A program made the translations under genes and the position numbers. Positions 9,286 to 18,906 of a stretch of 64,000 nt of DNA are shown in pieces. The stretch is from Pusillimonas sp. T2 (GTDB taxonomy: Bacteria; Pseudomonadota; Gammaproteobacteria; Burkholderiales; Burkholderiaceae_B). The notes beneath the pieces were generated by a model. That model worked only from the letters and a program-made list of their open reading frames with translations, did not search any database and had not been told where the DNA came from. The stretch's first letter is position 1; each line of letters opens with the position of its first letter. The stretch spans positions 124,001 through 188,000 of the forward strand of contig NZ_NIQA01000003.1 of assembly GCF_002236805.1 (NCBI RefSeq), in the 5' to 3' direction.

Positions 9286-10683
9286 TCAGGCACTGATTTG
9301 TCGATTTGCGTCTCGCAATGCAGTGCGCAAGCCTTCCTCGATCACCGGGTGATAAAACGGCATATCAAGCATTTGTGAAATCGTCATGCCTTGCTGGCAA
9401 GCCCACGACAACAAATGCCCCAGATGCTCGGCCGCCGGGCCGACCATTTCGGCCCCCAGAAACCTGCCGGTTTGCTGCTCGGCGTACACACGTAACAGGC
9501 CACGGTTCTTGAGCATAACCCGCGAACGCCCTTGGTCGGCGAAGTCGACCTCGCCAATAACAACGCCGCTGTCAGGCAACTGATTGAAGCGCAAACCAGC
9601 ATGCATGACCTGAGGGTCGGTAAACACCACCGACAGCGGTGCCCGTCGCGTACCCGCCGATACTGCAGGATACGCCGCCGCATTCTGCCCGGCGATACGA
9701 CCATCGTCTGCAGCTTCGTGTAGCTGTGGCCATTGCGCGTTGACATCGCCAGCCAGAAATACAGGCACACCATCAAGCTGCAGCGTTTGCCGGTTAAATG
9801 CGGGCATGCCGCGATCATCGAGTTTGGCCAGCGTGTTCTCAAGCCCAAGGCCTGCAACGTTGGGGCGACGTCCAACGGCCAACAAAACATAATCGTAATG
9901 TTCGGTGTGCTGCCCACGACGATCGCGATACTGAACACGAACCCCTTGATCGCTGCGCTCAACCGAGCTCACCTCGGCATTCAGACACAGCGGGAACTCG
10001 GCGCTGAACGCCTGAAAGGCACTGTCGCGTACGGCAGGATCGGAAATGCCCGCCAGGCCGCCGCTGCGCCCCAAGACGGTCACGCGCACGCCCAGACGAG
10101 CCAACGCCTGCCCCAGCTCAAGGCCGATCACCCCGGGGCCGACAACCAGAACACTATCGGGTAAGGTGTCCCAGGCAAATACGTCGTCGTTGATAATGGC
10201 ACGATCGCCCAGGCCAGCGTACATATCGGGCACAACCGCCGAAGAGCCCGTAGCAATAACGACACGCGACGCCTCGACAACCGTGTTGTCGCCCACCTGC
10301 AACTGCGTATTTCCGATAAAACGGGCATAGCCACGCAAGCGATCTGATGTCGGGATGCCATTAACGCTGTCAAGCACAAACCCGACAAAACGGTCGCGCT
10401 CTGATTTGACACGCTCCATGACCTGATGACCGTCGATACGGATCGGACCATCGACATGAACGCCAAACGGCGCGGTATGTCGCGCATGATGCGCTGCTTC
10501 AGCGGCAGCAATAAGCAGTTTGGACGGCATACAACCCACGCGGGCGCAGGTGGTGCCATAAGGGCCACCCTCGATCAGCAACGCGCTTAGTCCTGCTGCC
10601 TTGACCGCACGATATGCGGCCATGCCTGCTGTGCCGGCACCAATAATGGCGACATCGGTACGACGGGTCTGGCTCATTTCCAT
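9286..10683 (-). CDS. FAD-dependent pyridine nucleotide-disulfide oxidoreductase (dihydrolipoyl dehydrogenase-like)
   Basis: 465 residues. The N-terminal FAD Rossmann motif VAIIGAGTAGMAA is followed by the redox disulfide CARVGC (Cys46, Cys51), a second NAD-binding motif near VLVVGPGVIGLELG, and a C-terminal dimerisation domain with the catalytic HPVIEE pair. This matches the class I family (lipoamide dehydrogenase, mercuric reductase, soluble transhydrogenase). Lipoamide dehydrogenase is the usual label, but the gene is far from the pdh cluster and has no lipoyl domain, so the substrate is open. The start (10681-10683, or ATG 10675-10677) overlaps the nitroreductase stop, so the two are coupled. 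Confidence 0.85.
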   Translation of the reverse strand: MEMSQTRRTDVAIIGAGTAGMAAYRAVKAAGLSALLIEGGPYGTTCARVGCMPSKLLIAAAEAAHHARHTAPFGVHVDGPIRIDGHQVMERVKSERDRFVGFVLDSVNGIPTSDRLRGYARFIGNTQLQVGDNTVVEASRVVIATGSSAVVPDMYAGLGDRAIINDDVFAWDTLPDSVLVVGPGVIGLELGQALARLGVRVTVLGRSGGLAGISDPAVRDSAFQAFSAEFPLCLNAEVSSVERSDQGVRVQYRDRRGQHTEHYDYVLLAVGRRPNVAGLGLENTLAKLDDRGMPAFNRQTLQLDGVPVFLAGDVNAQWPQLHEAADDGRIAGQNAAAYPAVSAGTRRAPLSVVFTDPQVMHAGLRFNQLPDSGVVIGEVDFADQGRSRVMLKNRGLLRVYAEQQTGRFLGAEMVGPAAEHLGHLLSWACQQGMTISQMLDMPFYHPVIEEGLRTALRDANRQISA

Positions 10684-11246
10684 TCAGTCACGAAATCTTG
10701 GTAGTCGGGACGCGCGACCGGATCAGGCGTACCGATCGGCGTACCAATAGCCAGATACCCCAAGAATAGGTAATCGAGGCCGTCGTAACCCAGCGCTTCG
10801 TTGACCTCATCTACATAAGTCCCCAGGCCAGTGCTCCAGAACGCCCCATAGCCCAACATATGCGCTGCGTTAAGCATGTTGGTGGCAGCTGCCCCAGCGG
10901 CTAGTACACGCTCGTGCTCGGGGATTTTGGTATTGCTGTGGTCGATGCGGCAAGCCATGCCCACCAATAAAGGCACCTTGGCCAGCCAACTACGAATGGA
11001 GGCTTCTTTTTCGTCGGTTAAAGGCTTGCCTGCGCGACGGGTAGCACCAATGGCCAGGTCGGCAAACTTGCCCACGGCCTGATCGCGAATCAGCGTAAAG
11101 CGCCAGGGGCGCAACTTGCCATGATCGGGCGCGCGCATGGCGGCTTTCAAAATAAGATCGAGATGCGCATCGGTAGGCCCCGGCGCTTGTACAAACTTGT
11201 TCGATTGACGTGACAACAGAAAATCAACAGCACTAACAGATGACAT
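10674..11246 (-). CDS. Nitroreductase family protein (YdjA-like)
   Basis: 190 residues, a single FMN-binding nitroreductase domain of the short YdjA/TdsD type. The N-terminal segment SRQSNKF resembles the usual RRS FMN-phosphate motif, MRAPDHGKLRPWRF is the characteristic flavin loop, and the C-terminal LGYLAIGTP strand is present. Family members reduce nitro groups or quinones using NAD(P)H; the physiological substrate is unknown. It overlaps the oxidoreductase downstream by 10 bp and lies 17 bp after pdxJ, so it could be the distal part of the efflux-pdxJ transcript. Confidence 0.9.
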   Translation of the reverse strand: MSSVSAVDFLLSRQSNKFVQAPGPTDAHLDLILKAAMRAPDHGKLRPWRFTLIRDQAVGKFADLAIGATRRAGKPLTDEKEASIRSWLAKVPLLVGMACRIDHSNTKIPEHERVLAAGAAATNMLNAAHMLGYGAFWSTGLGTYVDEVNEALGYDGLDYLFLGYLAIGTPIGTPDPVARPDYQDFVTEWK

Positions 11247-11263
11247 GCATAATCCTTAAAGTT

Positions 11264-11998
11264 TTAGCCCGTTTGCGCGGCCCGAATCATGAGCGCCTTC
11301 ATGTCGCGAATAGCCTTTTCCCAGCCATCGAAAACAGCGCGAGCCACAATGGCATGCCCGATATTCAATTCGGACACGCCGGGTAAGGCGGCCACGTGAT
11401 GCACATTACCATAGTGCAAACCATGGCCGGCGTTAACCCGTAGACCATGCGATACCCCAGCAACAATGGCAGCCCGTATACGCTCGAGTTCGCTGGCTTG
11501 CTCGGTTGACCCCTCGGCCGCTTCGGCAAACGCACCCGTATGTATTTCAATAATAGGCGCACCCGCCTCGCCGGCCGCGGCGATCTGTTCAGCGTCAGGG
11601 TCGATAAACAACGACACCCTGATGCCTGCATCGGCCAACTGCTTGACCGCCGCTTGCACCTGGCTGAAATGGCCTCGGACATCAAGCCCGCCTTCTGTGG
11701 TCAATTCGGCGCGCTTCTCCGGGACCAGACAGACGTCTTGTGGCAACACCCGACAGGCGATGTCCAGCATTTCCGTCGTAATGGCACACTCCAGATTCAT
11801 ACGCGTCAACAAACGCGGACGAATGGCAAACACATCGGCATCTTGGATATGCCGGCGGTCTTCGCGCAAATGCAAGGTAATGAGGTCTGCCCCGGCCTGC
11901 TCTGCGCGTACAGCCGCTTCGATAGGGTCGGGGTAGGCCGTGTGACGCTGCTGGCGCAGCGTGGCGACATGGTCGATATTGACGCCGAGCTCGATCAT
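11264..11998 (-). CDS. pdxJ: Pyridoxine 5'-phosphate synthase
   Basis: 244 residues. Condenses 1-deoxyxylulose 5-phosphate with 3-amino-2-oxopropyl phosphate, the last ring-forming step of vitamin B6 synthesis. The N-terminus [18 protein letters not shown] and the motif [11 protein letters not shown] are diagnostic, as is the C-terminal glycine-rich HGLHYGNV. Its ATG overlaps the stop of the outer-membrane efflux gene (ATGA), so it is translationally coupled to a drug-efflux operon rather than to recO or acpS as in enterobacteria. Confidence 0.97.
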   Translation of the reverse strand: MIELGVNIDHVATLRQQRHTAYPDPIEAAVRAEQAGADLITLHLREDRRHIQDADVFAIRPRLLTRMNLECAITTEMLDIACRVLPQDVCLVPEKRAELTTEGGLDVRGHFSQVQAAVKQLADAGIRVSLFIDPDAEQIAAAGEAGAPIIEIHTGAFAEAAEGSTEQASELERIRAAIVAGVSHGLRVNAGHGLHYGNVHHVAALPGVSELNIGHAIVARAVFDGWEKAIRDMKALMIRAAQTG

Positions 11999-13464
11999 GA
12001 TGCGTCTTTACTTGCTTCGGGGGCTGCTGCCGATGGCGCCGCCGAGTTTTCGAGCCAGCCGCCGCCTAACGCTTTGTAAAGCTCGACACGGTTCATCAGC
12101 GAGTTCAGCCCGGTATCCAGAAAGCTGCGCTGCGCGTTATACAAAGTGATTTCGGCAGCCTGCACCTGCAGGAAGCTGTCAATACCATTGTCGTAGCGCA
12201 ACTGCGCAATTTTCAGGGACTCGGCCGCCGACGTTTCGAGATCGCGCAATGCGTTCAATTGTTCGGCATAGGTCGCTTCGCCCGCCAAAGCATCGGCCAC
12301 TTCACGAAACGCCGTTTGAATCGACTTTTCGTATTGCGAGACGGCAATATTTTTGCGCGCTTCGGCCAGGTCGAGGTTACCCCTGACGCCGCCCGAGAAA
12401 AGCGGCATCGTCAATTGGGGTGTAAACGACCAGAAACGGTTAGCCCCGCTGAACAACCCACCCATGGCGCCACTGGCAAAACCCAGCATGCCGGTCAGTG
12501 AGATATTGGGAAAGAATGCTGCCCGCGCGGCGCCGATATTGGCGTTGGCGGCCAACAGGCCGTTTTCGGCCGCAATGATGTCGGGACGACGCGTGAGCAA
12601 ATCGGACGGCAAGCCTACGGGAATTTGCGCCAACAATTGATCTTGACTAAACGCCGTTGCCTGCGGCAAGTTGGACGGTGTTGTGCCCAACACCAGTAAC
12701 AAGGCGTTTTGCGCCAGTTGTTCAGCCCGACGAATTTCTTGTAGATCGGCACGTACCGAGTCTAGCTGGCTCTTGGCCTGGTACAAATCAAGCGACCCAG
12801 CAACGCCAACGTCGTACCGTTGCTTGATCAGGTCGTAAGACGACTGACGCGCCTTGAGCGTGCGCTCGACCAAAGCCCGCTGCTGCTCGATGGCGCGTAA
12901 CCTGAAATAGCTTTCAGCCACTTGCGAAATGAGCGTTATATGTACCGTGCGGCGCGCCTGCTCGGAAGCCAGAAACTGCTGATACGCCGCTTCAGACAAA
13001 TTACGTACCCGACCGAAGAAATCGAGCTCGAACGAGGTAATGCCTACACCGGCCTGATAGACCCGGGTAACGCTGGGCGCCGACGCCCCGCCTGCACGCA
13101 GGTCGTCGGGCATGCTTTGAATAGACGCGTTGCCGCCAACGCCGATGGTAGGCAACCGCTCGCTTTGCTGAATGCCGAACAAAGCGCGCGCCTCTTCGAC
13201 TCGGTCGATAGCGATACGCAAGTCGCGGTTATTTTCAAGGGCTACCTGAATCAACGACTGCAGCTGCGGATCGCGAAAGAATTCACGCCAGCCCAGGTCG
13301 GCCGAAGCACTAACCGGCATGGCCGCCGGTGATGTCGGCGCATTGGGGAACATACCCGGCACCGGCGCGACCGGACGCTCGTACTTAGGGGCCAAAGAGC
13401 AGCCCGCGAGCACCAGACTGGCCAGCACCGGCGCCAAAACAAATTTCAATGTAGAACGTGTCAT
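11995..13464 (-). CDS. RND efflux outer-membrane factor, NodT/OprM lipoprotein
   Basis: 489 residues. A lipoprotein signal peptide ends in LVLAGC (lipid attachment at the Cys near residue 22). Two tandem OEP repeats follow, with the segment [30 protein letters not shown] typical of the OprM group. It forms the trimeric exit duct for the pump encoded upstream. Its start overlaps the pump stop (ATGA) and its stop overlaps pdxJ. The C-terminal tail ([16 protein letters not shown]) is low-complexity. Confidence 0.95.
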   Translation of the reverse strand: MTRSTLKFVLAPVLASLVLAGCSLAPKYERPVAPVPGMFPNAPTSPAAMPVSASADLGWREFFRDPQLQSLIQVALENNRDLRIAIDRVEEARALFGIQQSERLPTIGVGGNASIQSMPDDLRAGGASAPSVTRVYQAGVGITSFELDFFGRVRNLSEAAYQQFLASEQARRTVHITLISQVAESYFRLRAIEQQRALVERTLKARQSSYDLIKQRYDVGVAGSLDLYQAKSQLDSVRADLQEIRRAEQLAQNALLLVLGTTPSNLPQATAFSQDQLLAQIPVGLPSDLLTRRPDIIAAENGLLAANANIGAARAAFFPNISLTGMLGFASGAMGGLFSGANRFWSFTPQLTMPLFSGGVRGNLDLAEARKNIAVSQYEKSIQTAFREVADALAGEATYAEQLNALRDLETSAAESLKIAQLRYDNGIDSFLQVQAAEITLYNAQRSFLDTGLNSLMNRVELYKALGGGWLENSAAPSAAAPEASKDAS

Positions 13465-16400
13465 GCTTGCCCCCCATCGTTGCCGGACTGGGGTTCCTGA
13501 GTCGGTTGTGAAGGCTTGCCCAGCAGTTTAGGGCGTGTCTTGAAAATCGTCATGATGACTACAAAAAAGGTCGGCACAAAGACCATCGCCAAAGGCGTAG
13601 CGGCCAACATGCCCCCTAGTACCCCAAGACCCACCGCGTTCTGGCTGGCTGCGCCCGCCCCGGTGGCAATGGCCAATGGAACCACACCCAAAATGAAGGC
13701 GAACGACGTCATGAGGATGGGACGGAAACGCAGCTTGGCAGCCTCGATTGTCGATTCGACCAGACCCTTGCCATCGGCATAGGCATCTTTGGCAAACTCG
13801 ACAATAAGAATCGCGTTTTTAGCGGCCAGACCAATTACCGTAATCATGCCAACCTGGAAGTACACGTCGTTGGACATACCCAGCGCTGAAACCAGACCGA
13901 CGGCGCCCAGCATGCCCAACGGCACCATGAGCATGACCGACAACGGGATCGCCCAGCTTTCGTACAGCGCGGCCAACAACAGGAAGACCACAAGCATGGC
14001 CAGACCCATAAGAACAATGGATTGACTGCCCGCCTGGATTTCCTGGTAAGAAAGCCCCGTCCATTCGTAACCGATTCCCGGCGGCAACTCTGCAATCAGG
14101 CGTTCGATTTCGGCCATGGCTTCACCGGTGGAATAACCGGCTGCAGCGCCGCCACCAATACGAATGGATTCGTAACTGTTATAGCGAACGACCTGAACCG
14201 CGCCTTGGTCCCAGGTGGTGGACACGAAGGACGACAACGGCACCATCTTGCCTTGATTGTTGCGCACGTTCAGCTTGAGAACGTCTTCGACCGACATACG
14301 GGCCTGCGCATCAGCCTGCACCCAGACGTTCTGCATACGACCCGCGTTCGGGAACTTGGAGACGTAGGAAGAACCGAGCGACGTCGCAATCATGGTGGAG
14401 ACTTCGCTGAAACTCACGCCAAGCGCAGCCGCCTTGTCACGATCGATATCGAGGCGCAGTTCGGGGCCCGCACCCAGACCCGTGATACGGGTATTGGCAA
14501 GAATGGGGCTTTGCTGTGTCAGCTGCAAGAGTTGCTGCGATGCCGCCATCAGGGCCTCGTGACCAATGCCGCCACGGTCTTGCAGGCGCAAATCGAACCC
14601 CGAGGCGTTACCCAATGAGGAAATGGCCGGCGGCACAATGGCGAACACCATGGAGTCGGGCAGACCGAACAACAAACTTTGCGTGGCCTTGCCGGCAACC
14701 GCCTGGGCGGAGTTCTCCGGGCCGGGCCGATCTTCGAAGGATTTCAGGGGGACAAAGGCCAGGGCGGCATTCAGACCATTGCCGTTAAAACTGAAGCCTT
14801 GCACCGTCACCACGTTTTCAACGCGCGGGTCATTCATAAAGAACTGTTCGACACGCTCGATGGTTTCCATGGTCCGGTTCGACGTTGCACCCGAAGGCAG
14901 CTCCATGTTGGCAATAAGGTAGCCCTGGTCTTCCTCGGGAAGAAACGACGTGGGAAGCTTGGTGTAAAAGAAACCCAATGCGCCAAGCAGCACAACGTAA
15001 ATGAGCATGATCCGGCCGGTGCGCTTGAGACTGCGACCTACCCACCCCTCGTAGCGATGCGTAACGCGATCGAAGGAACGGTTAAACCAACCAAAGAAAC
15101 CTTTTTTCTCGTGGTGCGCGCCCTTGGCAATAGGCTTGAGCAACGTGCCGCACAAAGCCGGCGTGAAGGTCAGCGCCAAGAAGCCCGAGAACAAAATGGA
15201 TACCGCCATGGCGATCGAGAATTGGCGGTAAATAATACCCACCGAACCGCTCATGAACGCCAACGGGAAAAACACCGTGGACAGTACCAGCGTCATGCCG
15301 ACCACGGCGCCGCTAATTTGCGGCATGGCAAGCTTGGTGGCCTCTTTGGGCGGCAGGCCGGTTTCCACCATGATGCGCTCGACGTTCTCGACCACCACAA
15401 TGGCATCGTCAACCAAAATACCAATGGCCAGCACCATGGCAAACATGGTCAGCACGTTGATAGAGAACCCAGCGGCCAACATGACCGCAAACGCGCCCAG
15501 CACGCAAACGGGCACCACCAGCGCTGGAATCAACGTATAGCGCACGTTCTGCAAGAACACGAACATCACGATGAACACCAACACCATTGCCTCGAACAAG
15601 GTATGAACCACCTGTTCGATAGAGATTTGTACGTAAGGTGTTGTGTCGTACGGAATGGAGTATGTAACGCCGGCCGGGAAGAACTTGGCCAGCTCTTTCA
15701 TTTGTTGCTTAACGCCTTCGGCTGTCGACAAGGCATTGGCATTTGTCGCCAGCGACACCGCAAAGGCTGCCGTGGTTTTGCCATTAAGACGAGCGCCGAA
15801 CTGATAGTTGTCGGAGCCTACTTCGACCCGCGCAACGTCTTTGACTTTTACACTTGACCCGTCGGGATTCGCCCGGAGCACAATATTTTCAAAGTCGGAA
15901 ACCGACGACAACTCACCGTTGACCACAATAGGCGCCGACACCCGCTGATCATCGGGGTTTGGCGGGGCGCCTAGAATACCGGCAGAAATCAGCGTGTTTT
16001 GCTGGGCAACTGCTGCATTGACCTCGGACATGCTGAGATTAAAACCCACCAATTTGGCCGGGTCGACCCAGATGCGCATGGCCTTGGGCGCGGCAAACAA
16101 ACGGAAGTCGCCCACACCCGGCACGCGCGAAATCGGGTTCTGGACATTACGCGAGATGTAATCGGCAAGCGTGACCTGGTCCATTGAGCCGTCGTCAGAC
16201 GACAGCGCAACCACCAACAAGAAGTTGGAATTGGCCTTGCTGACCCTAAGCCCTTGCTGCATGACCGCCGCAGGCAATTGAGCCGTTACGTTTGAAATGC
16301 GGTTTTGCACATCAACTTGCGCAAGTTCAGGATCAGTTCCGGGTGCAAAGGTCGCCGTGATTTGTGCGTTCCCGTATGAGTCGCTGACCGACTCGTAGTA

Positions 16401-16628
16401 CAACAGGCCGGTTGCCCCGTTGAGCTCGTTCTCGATGACACTGGCCACCGAGTTTGCGACATCTTCTGCCGATGCGCCAGGGTAACTGGCCTGAATGGAC
16501 ACGGCTGGCGGCGCAACTTCGGGGTATTGCGATACCGGCATATTCGGAATCGCCAGGAGGCCGGCCAGCGTAATGGCCAAAGCAACAACCCAGGCAAAAA
16601 CCGGTCTTTCGATAAAAAACTGTGGCAT
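13461..16628 (-). CDS. RND multidrug efflux pump, HAE1 (AcrB/MexB) type
   Basis: 1055 residues, standard for AcrB-like inner-membrane antiporters. It starts with the canonical MPQFFIERPVFAWVVALAI helix, carries the proton-relay pair in TM4 (LVDDAIVVVENVERIM), and has the two large periplasmic loops. The C-terminal half repeats the fold. The short C-terminal tail is hydrophilic. It uses the proton gradient to export amphiphilic drugs. It lies between adaptor and duct genes in the usual order. No local regulator (TetR/AcrR type) is found next to this operon. Confidence 0.97.
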   Translation of the reverse strand: MPQFFIERPVFAWVVALAITLAGLLAIPNMPVSQYPEVAPPAVSIQASYPGASAEDVANSVASVIENELNGATGLLYYESVSDSYGNAQITATFAPGTDPELAQVDVQNRISNVTAQLPAAVMQQGLRVSKANSNFLLVVALSSDDGSMDQVTLADYISRNVQNPISRVPGVGDFRLFAAPKAMRIWVDPAKLVGFNLSMSEVNAAVAQQNTLISAGILGAPPNPDDQRVSAPIVVNGELSSVSDFENIVLRANPDGSSVKVKDVARVEVGSDNYQFGARLNGKTTAAFAVSLATNANALSTAEGVKQQMKELAKFFPAGVTYSIPYDTTPYVQISIEQVVHTLFEAMVLVFIVMFVFLQNVRYTLIPALVVPVCVLGAFAVMLAAGFSINVLTMFAMVLAIGILVDDAIVVVENVERIMVETGLPPKEATKLAMPQISGAVVGMTLVLSTVFFPLAFMSGSVGIIYRQFSIAMAVSILFSGFLALTFTPALCGTLLKPIAKGAHHEKKGFFGWFNRSFDRVTHRYEGWVGRSLKRTGRIMLIYVVLLGALGFFYTKLPTSFLPEEDQGYLIANMELPSGATSNRTMETIERVEQFFMNDPRVENVVTVQGFSFNGNGLNAALAFVPLKSFEDRPGPENSAQAVAGKATQSLLFGLPDSMVFAIVPPAISSLGNASGFDLRLQDRGGIGHEALMAASQQLLQLTQQSPILANTRITGLGAGPELRLDIDRDKAAALGVSFSEVSTMIATSLGSSYVSKFPNAGRMQNVWVQADAQARMSVEDVLKLNVRNNQGKMVPLSSFVSTTWDQGAVQVVRYNSYESIRIGGGAAAGYSTGEAMAEIERLIAELPPGIGYEWTGLSYQEIQAGSQSIVLMGLAMLVVFLLLAALYESWAIPLSVMLMVPLGMLGAVGLVSALGMSNDVYFQVGMITVIGLAAKNAILIVEFAKDAYADGKGLVESTIEAAKLRFRPILMTSFAFILGVVPLAIATGAGAASQNAVGLGVLGGMLAATPLAMVFVPTFFVVIMTIFKTRPKLLGKPSQPTQEPQSGNDGGQA

Positions 16629-16651
16629 GTGCGCTTACTCTAGATTCGATT

Positions 16652-16677
16652 TAAAAGGGGCACACCCGGTGTGCCCC
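16652..16677 (-). terminator. Terminator-like hairpin between efflux adaptor and pump genes
   Basis: A 10-bp inverted repeat GGGGCACACC / GGTGTGCCCC (16657-16677) is followed, in the direction of the operon, by TTTTAAAT. It sits in the 60 bp gap between the adaptor stop and the pump start. It may be an attenuator or partial terminator that sets adaptor:pump stoichiometry, or an mRNA-stabilising stem. Confidence 0.55.
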
Positions 16678-16688
16678 GACCGTCTGGA

Positions 16689-17924
16689 TTATTCTTTGGC
16701 GGGCGCAGCGTCGGCCTGGCCGTCGCCGGCTGGCTTAGGCGCCTGCCCTTGCGGGTTTGCGCCCGAACTTTGTGCATCAGCCTTCCAGGGTTGCGGCGCA
16801 ACCGGTGCGCCTGGACGGATCTTCTGGAAACCTGCAACAACCACGACATCGCCAGCCGAAACCCCTTTTGTGATCAAGTAGCTGCCGCCAACCGAAGGCC
16901 CGACCGTCACCGGCACAGTCTTGGCTACGCCCTCTTGTACGATGACCAGAGAGCTGTCTCCGTTGGTGTCGCGCTGTACCGCCTGCTGAGGCACCAGCAA
17001 GGCCTTTTCATCAACGCCCTGATCAAGCCGTACACGCACGTACATGCCCGGCAACAAAATTTGGTCTGGGTTAGGCACTTCGGCACGCAAGCTGACTTGA
17101 CCGGTAGACGGATCGACAGAGACCCCGGAGAACAGCAACTTGCCGGCTTGATCGTATTCGGTGCCGTCTTCAAGCAGTACCTTGACTTGTGTGCTGCCAT
17201 CTGAGGACTGCGTCAAAACGCCGCTGGCAATGGCCTTGCGCAGCTGAGCCAGCTGTGTTGTAGACTGCGTGATATCGACATAAACGTTATCAAATGACTG
17301 GACATCGGCCAGCATTGTGGCCTCGGCTGCACTGACCAGGGCCCCTTCAGTAACGTAAGCTTTGCCAATACGACCGGCGATAGGCGACGTCACTTTTGTG
17401 TACCCCAGATCGATGTCGGCAGACTGCAGGGCAGCCTTGGACGCAGCAACGGCGGCATCGGCTTGTGCGGCAGCGGCCATGGCGTTGTCATATTCTTGTT
17501 GGCTGACAGCACGATCTTTGACCAGACGCGCATACCGGTTAGCCAATAGCCTTGCGCTACGGGCATCGGCCTGGGAACGCTGCAGCTGAGCCGCCGCCTG
17601 GTCGCGCACCGCCTTGTAGGGTGCGGGGTCTATAGTGAAAAGATGCTGGCCCTCTTTAACGTTGGACCCTTGCTGAAAATTGATGGCGGTAACAATACCG
17701 GTAACCCGTGCCCTAACCTGAGCGTCTTGCAGCGCAGAGACGCGGCCGGGCAAATCGACGGTGACCGTGGCCGCCTTGGGCTCGACCGTAATGACACTGA
17801 CCGGAACCTTCATGCCGCCGGGGCCCTGCGCTGGGGGATCGCCGCAAGCGACCAGGGTAAGAACTGAAAAAAGTACAGCTAGGCGTGCTTTACTCTGCAG
17901 AGCGGGCAGCAGAAGATTTGGCAT
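16689..17924 (-). CDS. RND efflux periplasmic adaptor (membrane fusion protein, AcrA type)
   Basis: 411 residues from the ATG at 17922-17924, which has CCGGAG six bases upstream; the longer frame upstream lies in the leader. A lipoprotein signal ends in LVACGD. Barrel-sandwich (lipoyl-like), alpha-hairpin (TVDLPGRVSALQDAQVRARVTG ... RARLVKDRAVSQQEYDNA in outline) and beta-barrel domains follow in AcrA order. It bridges the pump and the OprM-like duct. The C-terminus is enriched in Pro, Ala and Lys. It is the first gene of the tripartite operon. Confidence 0.95.
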   Translation of the reverse strand: MPNLLLPALQSKARLAVLFSVLTLVACGDPPAQGPGGMKVPVSVITVEPKAATVTVDLPGRVSALQDAQVRARVTGIVTAINFQQGSNVKEGQHLFTIDPAPYKAVRDQAAAQLQRSQADARSARLLANRYARLVKDRAVSQQEYDNAMAAAAQADAAVAASKAALQSADIDLGYTKVTSPIAGRIGKAYVTEGALVSAAEATMLADVQSFDNVYVDITQSTTQLAQLRKAIASGVLTQSSDGSTQVKVLLEDGTEYDQAGKLLFSGVSVDPSTGQVSLRAEVPNPDQILLPGMYVRVRLDQGVDEKALLVPQQAVQRDTNGDSSLVIVQEGVAKTVPVTVGPSVGGSYLITKGVSAGDVVVVAGFQKIRPGAPVAPQPWKADAQSSGANPQGQAPKPAGDGQADAAPAKE

Positions 17925-17943
17925 GTAACGGCTCCGGCTAAAA

Positions 17944-18022
17944 CCCGGCTGTGCGGGCGCACGCCGGGCCTGTAAGGTTTGGTAAAAAAGGCAGTATATA
18001 ACGAAACCCACCAGTACAGTAA
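17944..18022 (-). promoter_or_regulatory. Predicted promoter and leader hairpin of the efflux operon
   Basis: On the minus strand TTACTG (18017-18022) and TATATA (17995-18000) are 16 bp apart. Downstream of this a GC hairpin (CCCGGC arms at 17944-17949 and 17963-17968, with an inner GTGC/GCAC pairing) is followed by TTTT, just before the adaptor ribosome site. The flanking 17990-18060 is AT-rich. A CAGTAA...TTACTG inverted repeat nearby could be an operator. Confidence 0.4.
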
Positions 18023-18107
18023 TGGCGAATTTATTACAAAACTTTACTGCACACAAGCAAGTTTGACCAGACCGAAACAAGGCGCAAACGTGCGACGTAC
18101 CGCTGAA

Positions 18108-18902
18108 TTACCCTAGCAAAAGGGCGTCGTCAGACACCGTTTCACCACGCACACGCTCGAACATGGCCAGTAACTTGGGCACATCCATACCCTCGCGCTC
18201 TGTTCCGGAAACATCGAGCACAATGTTACCCTGATGCAGCATGATTGTGCGATCTCCGACATCGAGCGCTTGTCGCATACTGTGCGTGACCATCAGCGTC
18301 GTCAATTTATGCTCGTGCACAATTTTGCGGGTCAAGTCGATGACAAAGTTTGCCGTACGCGGATCAAGCGCGGCGGTATGTTCGTCGAGCAACAAAATTC
18401 GCGACGGCTGCAACGTCGCCATCAGCAAACTGACTGCCTGGCGCTGCCCGCCCGACAGCAACCCGATACGATCGGTCAGCCGATTTTCCAGCCCCAGACC
18501 CAGCGTTGCAAGGGCGGCCCGAAACTGTTCGCGTTGTGCCTTGCGCACGGCCCGCGTCAACCCGCGCCGCTGCCCCCGACAAAACGCCAGCGACATGTTC
18601 TCTTCGATCGTCAGGTCTTCGCAAGTACCCGCCATCGGGTCTTGAAATACCCGCGCCACGCGGGAAGCCCGCGCCCAGACCGGTGCGCGGGTAACCTCAG
18701 TGCCGTCGATGACGATACTGCCCGAATCAACGGACAAATCGCCCGAAATGGCGTTGAGCAACGTTGATTTGCCCGCCCCGTTGGAACCGATAACCGTAAT
18801 GAACTGCCCTGTCGGAATGTCGAGCGACAAACCGCGCAGTGCACGAGTTTCGATGGGCGTTCCAGCATTAAACGTAATGTGAAGGTCTTGTGCTTTCAGC
18901 AT
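18108..18902 (-). CDS. ABC transporter ATP-binding protein (TrpZ-like)
   Basis: 264 residues. Walker A GSNGAGKSTLLN, signature LLSGGQRQAVSLLMA, and Walker B RILLLDEHTAALDPRTA with His instead of Pro after the catalytic Glu (DEHTA). Together with the permease and binding protein upstream it forms a complete importer of the ABC_sub_bind (PF04392-type) class, some of which (TrpXYZ) have been linked to tryptophan uptake. The start lies 4 bp after the permease stop. The substrate cannot be inferred from sequence. Confidence 0.93.
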   Translation of the reverse strand: MLKAQDLHITFNAGTPIETRALRGLSLDIPTGQFITVIGSNGAGKSTLLNAISGDLSVDSGSIVIDGTEVTRAPVWARASRVARVFQDPMAGTCEDLTIEENMSLAFCRGQRRGLTRAVRKAQREQFRAALATLGLGLENRLTDRIGLLSGGQRQAVSLLMATLQPSRILLLDEHTAALDPRTANFVIDLTRKIVHEHKLTTLMVTHSMRQALDVGDRTIMLHQGNIVLDVSGTEREGMDVPKLLAMFERVRGETVSDDALLLG

Positions 18903-18906
18903 GACA

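Noticed and set aside
14679-15857. 392-codon plus-strand frame opposite the RND pump gene
   Set aside because: It is antisense to a clear AcrB-type gene. Its composition (many His, Gln, Asn, Arg) is typical of an antisense frame.
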